Part shown: in pieces, positions 16,443-24,147 of the stretch | How positions within the stretch are numbered: position 1 is the stretch's first letter | Layout: every line of letters starts with the position of its first letter | Assembly (NCBI GenBank): GCA_949296825.1 | Contig: CASFQZ010000079.1 | Location: 1 to 48,824 of the forward strand | Source of the DNA: an uncultured Eubacteriales bacterium | GTDB taxonomy: Bacteria; Bacillota; Clostridia; Oscillospirales; Acutalibacteraceae | Direction of reading: 5' to 3' | Length of the DNA stretch: 48,824 nucleotides | The notes under the pieces: model-generated | What the model was told of the DNA's origin: nothing | What the model saw: only the letters and a program-made list of their open reading frames with translations | Databases searched by the model: none | Program-made: the position numbers and the translations under genes

Positions 16443-19049
16443 TTACTTTCCGTAATACGCGTTCAGATACATCTGCTTGATCTCGCTCATCAGCGGATAG
16501 CGGGGATTTGCGCCGGTGCACTGATCGTCGAACGCCTGCTCGGTCATTTCATCCAGACGGTCCAGGAAATCCTTTTCATCGATGCCGTAGTCCCTGATGG
16601 TCTTCTTGATGCCGATCTTTTCCTTGAGATCATCGATGGCAGCGATCAGATTTTCGAGCTTTTCCTGATCGGTTTTGCCTTTCAAGCCCAGCTCGGTCGC
16701 AACCTGTGCGTAGCGCGCCAGGGTCTTCGGGTGATCATACTGCGGGAAGGTACCCATCTTGGGCGGCACCTCCTCGGCATTAAAGCGCAGCACCTGGTCG
16801 ATCATCAGCGCGTTGGCAACGCCGTGGGGCAGATGATGGAAGGCGCCCAGCTTATGCGCCATGGAATGGCAGACGCCCAAAAAGGCGTTGGCGAAAGCCA
16901 TGCCCGCCATGGTGGCGGCGTTTGCCATTTTTTCCCGCGCAACAGGATCGTTGGGACCGTTGTCGTAGGCGCGGGGCAGATATTCAAAGATCATTTGCAA
17001 AGCGCGGATGGCAAGACCGTCGGTGTAATCGGTCGCCATCATGGAGGCGTAAGCTTCCAGCGCGTGGGTTACCGCATCGATGCCGGACGCGGAGGTCAGC
17101 CCCTTGGGCGCGTTCATCATCATGTCCGCGTCCACAATCGCCATCTTGGGCATCAGCTCATAATCGGCAAGGGGATATTTGATGCCGCTGTCCTGATCGG
17201 TGATGACCGCGAAGGGGGTCACCTCGGAGCCGGTACCGGCGGAGGTGGGCACGGCGATGAAATACGCCTTATCGCCCATATGGGGGAAGGTATACACTCT
17301 CTTGCGGATATCCATGAAGCGCATTGCCATATCCATGAAATCCACTTCCGGATGCTCATACATCACCCACATGATCTTGCCGGCGTCCATGGCGGAGCCG
17401 CCGCCGACGGCGATGATGCAATCGGGCTTGAAGGCTGCCATCTGGGCAGCGCCTTCCTTGGCGCACGCCAGACTCGGGTCGGGTGCGACATTGGAGAAGG
17501 TTGTGTGGATAATGCCCAGCTCATCCAGTTTATCGGTAATGGGCTTGGTGTAGCCGTTTTCAAACAGGAAGGTATCGGTTACGATGAACGCCTTTTTCTT
17601 GTTCATCACATATTTCAGCTCTTCCAGAGCGACGGGCAGGCAGCCCTTTTTCAGATAGACCTTTTCGGGCGCGCGGAACCAGAGCATATTTTCTCTCCTC
17701 TCGGCAACGGTTTTAATGTTGATCAGGTGCTTGACGCCGACATTTTCGGACACGGAGTTGCCGCCCCAGCTGCCGCAGCCGAGGGTCAGGGAGGGAGCGA
17801 GCTTGAAGTTATACAGATCGCCGATGCCGCCCTGCGCCGAGGGGGTATTGATCAAAATACGGCAGGTCTTCATCGCTTCGGAGAATTGGGCGATCTTTTC
17901 CTTTTCGGTCACGGCGTTCAAATACACCGAGGAGGTATGACCGTAGCCGCCGTCCGCCACCAGACGCTCCGCCTTGCCGATGGCGTCGCTGAAGGTCTCG
18001 GCGTGGTACATGGCGAGCACCGGGGAGAGTTTTTCATGAGCAAATTCTTCGGAAATATCGACGCTTTCCACTTCGCCGATCAGAATCTTTGTGGTTTCCG
18101 GCACGGTGACGCCGGCGATCTGGGCGATCTTATACGCGCTCTGACCAACAATGCGGGCGTTGACCGAGCCGTTGATGATGATCGCCTTGCGCACCTTTTC
18201 GGTTTCCTCGTCGTTCAGGAAATAGCAGCCGCGCGCCATAAACTCCTTTTTGACCTGCTCATATATGCTGTTGAGCACGATCACCGACTGCTCGGAGGCG
18301 CAGATCATGCCGTTGTCAAAGGTCTTGGAATGAATCACGGAGCTGACCGCCAGAAGAATGTCGGCGGTGTCGTCAATGATAACCGGGGTGTTGCCGGGAC
18401 CGACGCCCAGAGCGGGCTTGCCGCTGGAATAGGCGGAGCGGACCATGCCGGGACCGCCGGTGGCAAGGATAATATCGGCTTCCTTCATCAAAAGGTTGGT
18501 CATATCCAGCGAGGGAATATCAATCCAGCCGATGATGCCCTCGGGCGCGCCGGCGGCAACAGCAGCCTCCAGCACAACCTTCGCCGCCGCAATCGTGCAT
18601 TTTTTCGCGCGGGGATGAGGGCTGATGATAATACCGTTTCTGGTCTTCAGCGAGATCAGCGTTTTGAAAATAGCGGTAGAGGTCGGGTTGGTGGTCGGGA
18701 TGACGGCGGCGACAACGCCCAAAGGCTCGGCAATCTTCTGAATGCCGTACTCCCTGTCTTCCTCGATCACGCCGCAGGTTTTGGTGTTTTTATATTTATT
18801 ATAAATATATTCAGCGGCATAGTGGTTTTTGATGACCTTATCTTCCACCACGCCCATGCCGGTTTCCTCCACCGCCAGCTTTGCCAGCGGAATGCGCTGC
18901 TGATTGGCGGCAACGGCGGCGGCAAAGAAGATCTTGTCCACCTGTTCCTGGGTATAGGTTGCAAAAACGCGCTGCGCTTCGCGCACCCGGGCAAGCATGG
19001 CTTCCAGCTTTTCGACGCTGTCTACGATGTCATACACTTTTTCTTTCAT
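16443..19049 (-). CDS. adhE: bifunctional acetaldehyde-CoA/alcohol dehydrogenase
   Basis: 868 residues from the ATG at 19049. The N-terminal half is a CoA-acylating aldehyde dehydrogenase with the nucleophile in NGMICASEQ (catalytic Cys near residue 246). The C-terminal half is an iron-dependent alcohol dehydrogenase with GGGSAMD and the metal site spread over [15 protein letters not shown]. It reduces acetyl-CoA to ethanol with two NADH and forms spirosomes in relatives. The rex stop and this ATG share one base (TGATG), with AAGGAG 8 bases upstream; a GTG one codon earlier is a less likely start. Length is that of full AdhE. It gives the cell an NADH sink when H2 is high, which fits co-expression with the H2-sensing genes downstream. 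Confidence 0.96.
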   Translation of the reverse strand: MKEKVYDIVDSVEKLEAMLARVREAQRVFATYTQEQVDKIFFAAAVAANQQRIPLAKLAVEETGMGVVEDKVIKNHYAAEYIYNKYKNTKTCGVIEEDREYGIQKIAEPLGVVAAVIPTTNPTSTAIFKTLISLKTRNGIIISPHPRAKKCTIAAAKVVLEAAVAAGAPEGIIGWIDIPSLDMTNLLMKEADIILATGGPGMVRSAYSSGKPALGVGPGNTPVIIDDTADILLAVSSVIHSKTFDNGMICASEQSVIVLNSIYEQVKKEFMARGCYFLNDEETEKVRKAIIINGSVNARIVGQSAYKIAQIAGVTVPETTKILIGEVESVDISEEFAHEKLSPVLAMYHAETFSDAIGKAERLVADGGYGHTSSVYLNAVTEKEKIAQFSEAMKTCRILINTPSAQGGIGDLYNFKLAPSLTLGCGSWGGNSVSENVGVKHLINIKTVAERRENMLWFRAPEKVYLKKGCLPVALEELKYVMNKKKAFIVTDTFLFENGYTKPITDKLDELGIIHTTFSNVAPDPSLACAKEGAAQMAAFKPDCIIAVGGGSAMDAGKIMWVMYEHPEVDFMDMAMRFMDIRKRVYTFPHMGDKAYFIAVPTSAGTGSEVTPFAVITDQDSGIKYPLADYELMPKMAIVDADMMMNAPKGLTSASGIDAVTHALEAYASMMATDYTDGLAIRALQMIFEYLPRAYDNGPNDPVAREKMANAATMAGMAFANAFLGVCHSMAHKLGAFHHLPHGVANALMIDQVLRFNAEEVPPKMGTFPQYDHPKTLARYAQVATELGLKGKTDQEKLENLIAAIDDLKEKIGIKKTIRDYGIDEKDFLDRLDEMTEQAFDDQCTGANPRYPLMSEIKQMYLNAYYGK

Positions 19050-19702
19050 CACACAGTCTCCTTATTTTCAGCGGTTTTCAGTTTTTTCTTCAAATGACCG
19101 GACAGCAGCGCCAGCGCCGTCGCCATATTCTCATCCTGGATCAGGATCTCCTTCGGCGCCTCCAGATGGGCGGGCGCGAAGTTCAGAATGGCAAGTATGC
19201 CGTTGGCGATCATACGGTCGCAGACCTGCTGGGCTGCCACGGCGGGCACAGTGATGATTCCCATGCGGATGTTCAGCCTGCCGCACAGATCCTCAAAGCG
19301 GGACATATGAAAGATCTGTTTTCCGTTTTCGGTCTCGCCAACCACGGCGGGATCCTCATCAAAGGCGGCAACAATGTTCAGCCCGTAATTGTGAAAGCCC
19401 TCATACTCCAAAAGGGCTCTGCCCAATTTTCCGGCGCCGACAATCACGGCGTCATCCACATCGTTATACCCCAGAAAATCCTCCAGCTCCGCCATCAGAT
19501 CGCGCACCACATAGCCCACCTTGGGCTTGCCCGCGCCGCTGACGGACGCCAGATCCTTGCGCACCTGCACCTCGCCCATGCCCAGGGCGGCGGCGATGCC
19601 GGTCGCCGAGATGTACGGGCTGCCGGATTCGGGCAGGCTTTTCAGGTAGTTGAGATACACCGGAAGCCGGGCGAAAGTGGCTTTGGAAATTTTCTGCGTC
19701 AA
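19049..19702 (-). CDS. rex: redox-sensing transcriptional repressor Rex
   Basis: 217 residues. The N-terminal winged helix shows ISKATFARLPVYLNYL and ISATGIAAALGMGEVQVRKD (recognition helix). The Rossmann domain has VGAGKLGRALL, with Asp in AAFDEDP as the NAD(H)-discriminating acid, and the C-terminal domain-swap helix ends the protein. Rex binds DNA when NADH/NAD+ is low and releases with NADH, usually de-repressing adhE and hydrogenases. The start is TTG (19702): AGGAGG lies 8 bases upstream and no ATG fits. It heads the operon and couples to adhE. No full-consensus Rex operator is seen; a weak dyad (TGTGAT/ATTTTACA) overlaps the -35 region. Confidence 0.95.
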   Translation of the reverse strand: MTQKISKATFARLPVYLNYLKSLPESGSPYISATGIAAALGMGEVQVRKDLASVSGAGKPKVGYVVRDLMAELEDFLGYNDVDDAVIVGAGKLGRALLEYEGFHNYGLNIVAAFDEDPAVVGETENGKQIFHMSRFEDLCGRLNIRMGIITVPAVAAQQVCDRMIANGILAILNFAPAHLEAPKEILIQDENMATALALLSGHLKKKLKTAENKETV

Positions 19703-19752
19703 CGGGGGAACCTCCTTTCCCTTGGATGAAAAAACGTTCTGACCCTGCCCCT

Positions 19753-19781
19753 ATCATAGCAAATCGGGGAGGAGATGTAAA
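19753..19781 (-). promoter_or_regulatory. sigma-A promoter of the rex-adhE-hyd operon
   Basis: Reading leftward: -35 TTTACA (19776-19781), 17-base spacer, extended -10 TGC-TATGAT (19753-19758). It lies about 50 bases before the TTG start of rex. A weak Rex-like dyad overlaps the -35 box; the TATCGAT array sits directly upstream. Confidence 0.7.
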
Positions 19782-19791
19782 ATGCAAATCA

Positions 19792-19831
19792 CATATATCG
19801 ATATATGCTTATCGATATATCCCTATCGATT
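19792..19831. promoter_or_regulatory. array of three TATCGAT sites at 14-base intervals (candidate LysR operator)
   Basis: A perfect 16-base palindrome CATATATCGATATATG (19792-19807) is followed by TATCGATA (19810-19817) and TATCGATTA (19824-19832). The CG centres at 19799.5, 19813.5 and 19827.5 are exactly 14 bases apart. Relative to the inferred rex start of transcription near 19746 they centre around -54, -68 and -82, the usual activation zone of LysR-type proteins. The core ATATATCGA recurs at the lysR promoter (near 20790-20800). The third copy overlaps the lysR stop codon. Confidence 0.65.
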
Positions 19832-20764
19832 AGACGAAAAGCCCTGTAGCCGGGCAATAATTTTGTTGACATTCTCTAAAAACGCCCGGTCCAGTTCGCT
19901 CAACCGATAGCCCTTTCGGGTAATAAGCACATCGCGGTAAATTTTTTTATTCTCGGGGCTTTGCCGCTCGACAATACCGTACAGGCGGCGCACCTCTTCG
20001 GGCACGGGGGAGACCCACATAAAGGTGTTGGGCACGGTGGACAAAAGGTCCATCTGACTGCCGCGCTCAAAAACATAAATTCGTTTGTTGACATGCTCGG
20101 ACAGCTCCGCTTTTTTCACGTCCACCAGCGGCAGCGACGGCACATAGGGATCGGCATGGGCAATCTCAATGTAACCGGCAAGCTCCGCCAGCGAGAAGCT
20201 CTCCTTTTTTGCCAGGGGACTGTGCTCCGACACGGCGGCGACATAGGAAAATTCCCAGATCAGGCGACTGTCCAGCCCCTTATCCTGCAGCATTGCGTCG
20301 AAATAGGGCTGGAACACCTTCTGGTACCGGATGATACCCATCTGGTAATCGGCGTTCAGCACATTATTGATGGCGCGGGAGGTGTTGGTCTCTTTATAAA
20401 AAATCTCGGCGGGACGGGACATATCAATATGCTTGGCAAACTCGGCAAAGGCGCAGGAAATATACCCGGCGCGGGGCACGGAAACGGAAAAATGCTGCGT
20501 TTCGTTTTTCCCCCCGGCGTACAGCTGCTCGACCTCGTCGATCTGCCGCAGAATCTTTTTTGCATATTGCAAAAACTCCTCGCCCTCCGGCGTGACTTCG
20601 ATGCCCTTGGGCGTGCGCTTAAAGATGGTGATGCCCAGCGACTCCTCCAGCTCTCTGATGGCGCGGCTCAGATTGGGCTGCCCCATAAACAGGTTTTCCG
20701 CCGCCTTGCTGATGGAACGGGTCTTTTCGACCTCCACCGCGTACTTCCAATGCACAATATTCAT
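19823..20764 (-). CDS. LysR-family transcriptional regulator
   Basis: 313 residues from the ATG at 20764 (AAGGGGGG upstream); longer in-frame starts run back through the promoter and are rejected. The N-terminal winged helix-turn-helix reads ISKAAENLFMGQPNLSRAI (about 19-37), and RELEESLGITIFKRTPKG is the typical LysR wing. The C-terminal ~220 residues form the two-lobed effector-binding domain. It lies directly upstream of rex on the same strand. The 14-base-spaced TATCGAT sites lie between the two genes, and a related ATATATCGA site lies at its own promoter, so it probably controls itself and the rex-adhE-hyd operon. The effector is unknown. Read-through into rex is also possible, because no terminator separates them. 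Confidence 0.9.
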   Translation of the reverse strand: MNIVHWKYAVEVEKTRSISKAAENLFMGQPNLSRAIRELEESLGITIFKRTPKGIEVTPEGEEFLQYAKKILRQIDEVEQLYAGGKNETQHFSVSVPRAGYISCAFAEFAKHIDMSRPAEIFYKETNTSRAINNVLNADYQMGIIRYQKVFQPYFDAMLQDKGLDSRLIWEFSYVAAVSEHSPLAKKESFSLAELAGYIEIAHADPYVPSLPLVDVKKAELSEHVNKRIYVFERGSQMDLLSTVPNTFMWVSPVPEEVRRLYGIVERQSPENKKIYRDVLITRKGYRLSELDRAFLENVNKIIARLQGFSSNR

Positions 20765-20778
20765 ATCCGTCCCCCCTT

Positions 20779-20836
20779 GATATGCCATTTTCGATATATC
20801 TATATCAATTATAATATATATCCCCGTCAAAAGCAA
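20779..20836 (-). promoter_or_regulatory. lysR promoter with ATATATCGA element
   Basis: Reading leftward: -35 TTGCTT (20831-20836), 17-base spacer, -10 TATAAT (20808-20813). An overlapping register TTGACG-17-TGATAT also exists. Downstream of the -10 lies ATATATCGA inside a TTGATAT/ATATCAA inverted repeat, the same core as the array upstream of rex; a protein bound there would block this promoter. Confidence 0.65.
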
Positions 20837-20839
20837 CAA

Positions 20840-20887
20840 AAAAATAGAAAAAGCGCGGGCTTCCCCGAAAAAAGGAAGCCCGCTTAA
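20840..20887 (-). terminator. intrinsic terminator after the dockerin gene
   Basis: Read leftward, GCGGGCTTCC (20874-20883) pairs with GGAAGCCCGC (20855-20864) over 10 bases and is followed by GCTTTTTCTATTTTTTT. It ends the transcript of the dockerin protein and lies just upstream of the lysR -35 box. Confidence 0.88.
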
Positions 20888-20899
20888 AATCAAACCGAC

Positions 20900-22003
20900 T
20901 CAGACGCTGACATTAAAAGTATATTCCATCAAAAGCGTCTGCTTGGTTGTCATAACGATGCTAAAGGTATCGACGATGCCGACCTTCCCGAAGGCGGCGG
21001 GAATGACGAGCTCTGAGGTATAGCCATACCGGGCGCTGACAGGCTGTCCGCTGACGGCGTTGATCGTATATTCAAGATAAGCGCCGCTGACGGTGTCATG
21101 GACTTTTTGCCCTTTTACCTCCATCACAATATTGATATCCTCGGACAGACCGGAAAGCTCTGCGAATTTTTTGATTTGGTCCAGACTGTTGACATCCGAA
21201 ATCGCCTGGCGGATCGGGGAATCCTCCTTATCGTCGATATAGGTCGTATCATTTTTGAAATTGATGCGCACCGTGTAGGTATTGTCCTTCGCATGGAAGG
21301 CAAAGGAGGTGCCGGAAATGGCGTTTTCATCCACAGCGCCGATCATCTCGGTTTCATTGCCCTTGAGCTGTAAATTATTGATATAACTGCTCAAGCTGGT
21401 GGTGATCGTCGTCGTCCTGTCGATTTCCTCCTTGGCTGCATCCGCCTGCATATCCCGTATAATTTTCTGCAAATCTTCGTCGCTCATCAGCCCGCTCAAA
21501 GTGCCGCCGACTTTAATATCGGCTTCATAATCCTGATCGATATGATATTGATAAGGTTTGCGGTTTTCCTGGTTTGCAGGCTTGAGGATCGGGCTGAGCG
21601 CGCGGACCATCGCCAGCGCATCCGTTTTGGAAACGGAGGTTTTACTTGCATAAGGGTGCGCCGTCTGCGTGGGAGCGGCGTCCAATTTGGTCGCCACGCG
21701 CAGCGCCAGACGGGCGTCGCGGGTGGTCAGAACGCCGTCGCGGTCCACATCCGCCGTACCGTAGGTCATGGATGATATCTCGGGCTGTGCATCAAGATAA
21801 GCGGCGGCGCGCAAAATCGTACGGGCGTCGCCGGTCTCCACCTGACCGCTGCGGTCCATATCTCCGTATAAATACCAGGCGGCGGGATCGGTGGCGCTGG
21901 GCTGGGGGTAAGAAACCTCCGCCGCGCCGGCAGTCAGAGGCAGCGCGGAAAACGTCAGCACCGCAGCCATCACGCTGCTAAGCAGTTTTCTATAGGTTTT
22001 CAT
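20900..22003 (-). CDS. secreted protein with an N-terminal dockerin
   Basis: 367 residues from the ATG at 22003, chosen because AAAGG lies 9 bases upstream and a clean signal peptide follows (MKTYRKLLSSVMAAVL...AGA). A type-I-like dockerin with two EF-hand-style repeats follows at once: GDMDRSGQVETGDARTILRA (about 47-66) and TADVDRDGVLTTRDARLALR (about 83-102), each with the Asp/Asn/Ser calcium ligands and the following F-helix. The remaining ~250 residues form an all-purpose extracellular domain that I do not recognise: polar, with beta-like segments, and no catalytic motif. Dockerins are usually C-terminal, so the N-terminal position is unusual. The dockerin could attach to the membrane cohesins encoded at 4-6.8 kb. 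Confidence 0.82.
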   Translation of the reverse strand: MKTYRKLLSSVMAAVLTFSALPLTAGAAEVSYPQPSATDPAAWYLYGDMDRSGQVETGDARTILRAAAYLDAQPEISSMTYGTADVDRDGVLTTRDARLALRVATKLDAAPTQTAHPYASKTSVSKTDALAMVRALSPILKPANQENRKPYQYHIDQDYEADIKVGGTLSGLMSDEDLQKIIRDMQADAAKEEIDRTTTITTSLSSYINNLQLKGNETEMIGAVDENAISGTSFAFHAKDNTYTVRINFKNDTTYIDDKEDSPIRQAISDVNSLDQIKKFAELSGLSEDINIVMEVKGQKVHDTVSGAYLEYTINAVSGQPVSARYGYTSELVIPAAFGKVGIVDTFSIVMTTKQTLLMEYTFNVSV

Positions 22004-22054
22004 CCGTTTCATCCTTTCTTTTGTCCGCAAGCAAAGACAAAAATCACTAAATCC

Positions 22055-22083
22055 ATCATACCATAAGGTCGATATTTTGTAAA
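22055..22083 (-). promoter_or_regulatory. sigma-A promoter of the dockerin gene
   Basis: Reading leftward: -35 TTTACA (22078-22083), 17-base spacer, extended -10 TGG-TATGAT (22055-22060), about 50 bases before the ATG at 22003. It fires away from the promoter at 22117-22145. Confidence 0.72.
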
Positions 22084-22116
22084 CCTCTGAAATTATGGAT
22101 TTGTGTAAAAATTCTG

Positions 22117-22145
22117 TTGCATTGGGACAGGCTTTTGATTATAAT
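22117..22145 (+). promoter_or_regulatory. strong sigma-A promoter of the NifU-like/GGGtGRT operon
   Basis: -35 TTGCAT (22117-22122), 17-base spacer, -10 TATAAT (22140-22145), about 50 bases before the ATG at 22196. The near-consensus boxes suggest high expression. Confidence 0.78.
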
Positions 22146-22195
22146 AGAAGCTGTCTATGGATAATCCGTCTATTTCTGAAAGGAGATATACAAAC

Positions 22196-22888
22196 ATGAC
22201 GATTTCACACGAAGTAGAAACGATGTGCAAAGTCGCTAAGGGACCGCACCACGGTCCGGCGCCCATCCCCGAAGAGGGCAAATGGGTCAAAGCCTATGAG
22301 ATCAAGGACATTTCCGGCTTTACCCACGGTGTAGGCTGGTGCGCGCCGCAGCAGGGCGCCTGCAAGCTGACCCTGAACGTCAAGGAAGGCGTCATTCAGG
22401 AAGCGCTGGTTGAAACCCTCGGCTGCTCCGGCATGACCCATTCCGCCGCGATGGCTGCAGAGATCCTGCCCGGCAAAACCATTCTGGAAGCGCTGAACAC
22501 CGACCTGGTCTGCGACGCGATCAACGTCGCCATGCGCGAGCTGTTTTTACAAATCGTCTACGGCAGAAGCCAGTCCGCCTTCTCCGAGGACGGCCTTGCC
22601 ATCGGTGCGGGGCTGGAGGATCTGGGCAAGGGCCTTCGCTCACAGGTGGGCACCATGTTCAGCACCAAGGAAAAGGGCGTCCGCTATCTGGAAATGGCGG
22701 AAGGCTACGTCACCAAAATGGCGCTGGATGAGAACGACGAGGTCATCGGTTATCAGTTCATCAAGCTGGGCAAAATGCTCGAGGACATCCGTCACGGCGC
22801 CGCGCCCGAGGAAGCGCTGAAAAAGAACACCGGCTCCTACGGCCGCTTTGACAACGCCGCCAAATATATCGATCCGCGTGAGGAATAA
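22196..22888 (+). CDS. NifU/IscU-like iron-sulfur scaffold-type protein
   Basis: 230 residues from the ATG at 22196 (AGGAGA 10 bases upstream; an earlier in-frame ATG at 22157 lies at the promoter edge and is rejected). The central part resembles NifU_N scaffolds: GWCAPQQGACKLTLNVKEGVI, then LVETLGCSGMTHSAAMAAEI and GKTILEAL, with three Cys as candidate cluster ligands (one near the GxC-A position of IscU). A C-terminal ~100 residues (GAGLEDLGKGLRSQVGTMF onward) is not found in ordinary IscU. It is followed 16 bases later by the GGGtGRT protein, a pairing frequent in Clostridia. The role is presumed Fe-S handling for a GGGtGRT-linked process; no direct evidence. Confidence 0.8.
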   Translation: MTISHEVETMCKVAKGPHHGPAPIPEEGKWVKAYEIKDISGFTHGVGWCAPQQGACKLTLNVKEGVIQEALVETLGCSGMTHSAAMAAEILPGKTILEALNTDLVCDAINVAMRELFLQIVYGRSQSAFSEDGLAIGAGLEDLGKGLRSQVGTMFSTKEKGVRYLEMAEGYVTKMALDENDEVIGYQFIKLGKMLEDIRHGAAPEEALKKNTGSYGRFDNAAKYIDPREE

Positions 22889-22904
22889 GAAGGAGGACGG
22901 AAAA

Positions 22905-23912
22905 ATGGCAAACGATATGATGTTTGAAGGCAAGGAAAGAAGAATTGCCGGTATCGAAAAATGCCTCGCCGAATACGGCATGGCAAGCCTTGAGGAAGCC
23001 AGAGACCTCTGCCTTTCCAAGGGTATCGATGTAGAGAAGGAAGTCAAGAGCGTGCAGCCCATCGCCTTTGAAAACGCCGTCTGGGCATATACGCTGGGCG
23101 TTGCCGTCGCCATCAAGAGCGGCTGCACCAAAGCCGCCGACGCCGCCGCCAAGATCGGCGTGGGCTTACAGGCGTTCTGCATCCCCGGCTCCGTCGCCGA
23201 TCAGAGAAAGGTCGGTCTGGGTCACGGCAATCTGGGCGCCATGCTGCTGGATGACAACACCAAATGCTTCGCCTTTTTGGCAGGTCACGAATCCTTTGCC
23301 GCCGCGGAAGGCGCCATCGGCATTGCCCGCTCCGCCAACAAGGTGCGCAAGGAGCCCCTGCGCGTGATCCTGAACGGTCTGGGCAAGGACGCAGCGATGA
23401 TCATCTCCCGCATCAACGGCTTTACCTATGTTAAAACCAGCTACGATTATTACACCGGCGAACTGACCATCGTCTCCGAAACCAAATATTCGGACGGCGA
23501 GAGAAGCGAGGTTCGCTGCTATGGTGCGGACGATGTCAACGAAGGCGTCGCCATCATGCGTCATGAATCCGTGGATGTTTCCATCACCGGCAACTCCACC
23601 AACCCCACCCGCTTCCAGCATCCTGTGGCGGGCACCTATAAAAAATGGGCGATCGAAAACGGCAAGAAATATTTCTCCGTTGCGTCCGGCGGCGGCACCG
23701 GCAGAACCCTGCATCCCGACAATATGGCAGCCGGTCCCGCTTCCTATGGCATGACCGACACCATGGGCAGAATGCATTCCGACGCCCAGTTCGCCGGCTC
23801 CTCCTCCGTGCCCGCGCATGTGGAGATGATGGGTCTGATCGGCATGGGCAACAACCCGATGGTCGGCGCCACCGTCGCCTGCGCCGTCGCGGTGGAAGAA
23901 TCCTGCAAATAA
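22905..23912 (+). CDS. GGGtGRT family protein of unknown function
   Basis: 335 residues from the ATG at 22905 (AAGGAGG upstream). The family-naming motif GGGTGRT lies at about residues 262-268, followed by LHPDNMAAGPASYGMTDTMG and a conserved C-terminal MGNNPMVGATVACAVAVEE. Gly-rich loops suggest nucleotide or cofactor binding but no fold is certain. No signal peptide or membrane helix. Cys residues are few and not clustered, so it is not obviously an Fe-S protein itself. Codon use looks strongly biased and the promoter is near consensus, which points to an abundant protein. It ends in a strong terminator. Confidence 0.85.
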   Translation: MANDMMFEGKERRIAGIEKCLAEYGMASLEEARDLCLSKGIDVEKEVKSVQPIAFENAVWAYTLGVAVAIKSGCTKAADAAAKIGVGLQAFCIPGSVADQRKVGLGHGNLGAMLLDDNTKCFAFLAGHESFAAAEGAIGIARSANKVRKEPLRVILNGLGKDAAMIISRINGFTYVKTSYDYYTGELTIVSETKYSDGERSEVRCYGADDVNEGVAIMRHESVDVSITGNSTNPTRFQHPVAGTYKKWAIENGKKYFSVASGGGTGRTLHPDNMAAGPASYGMTDTMGRMHSDAQFAGSSSVPAHVEMMGLIGMGNNPMVGATVACAVAVEESCK

Positions 23913-23923
23913 TTTACCCGCTG

Positions 23924-23964
23924 AAAAACGCCGAAGGGGAGCCCTCCCTTCCGGCGTTTTTTTA
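23924..23964 (+). terminator. intrinsic terminator after the GGGtGRT gene
   Basis: AACGCCG (23927-23933) pairs with CGGCGTT (23952-23958), extended inside by AAGGG/CCCTT, followed by seven T. The flanking A run makes it usable from the minus strand as well, for the deacetylase. Confidence 0.85.
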
Positions 23965-24147
23965 TTCGTTCTCTTTTTCTTCTTCCGCTGTCCTGCGCCC
24001 TCCGGCGTTCTTCTCTCTCCGCTTTCCTCCTTTTTCTTTCGCCATTCTCTCTTTGCAAGCCTGGCTCTTCCGCCATTCCTTTTTCGTCCTTATTCTTCTG
24101 CCTTCATCCTTCGCCGCTCCTGTCTCCCTGCTCTTTTCTGCATGGGC

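Noticed and set aside
16329-19097. 922-codon plus-strand open frame antisense to adhE
   Set aside because: It covers the whole adhE gene in reverse and has His/Gly-rich composition typical of antisense translation; adhE is certain.
19776-19795. Full Rex operator upstream of rex
   Set aside because: Only a weak TGTGAT/ATTTTACA dyad is present, with several mismatches to TTGTTAA-N4-TTAACAA; kept as a remark.
19792-19831. 14-base repeats considered as a CRISPR or recombination site
   Set aside because: Units are too short and too close for CRISPR, no integrase is near, and the location at a promoter fits an operator.
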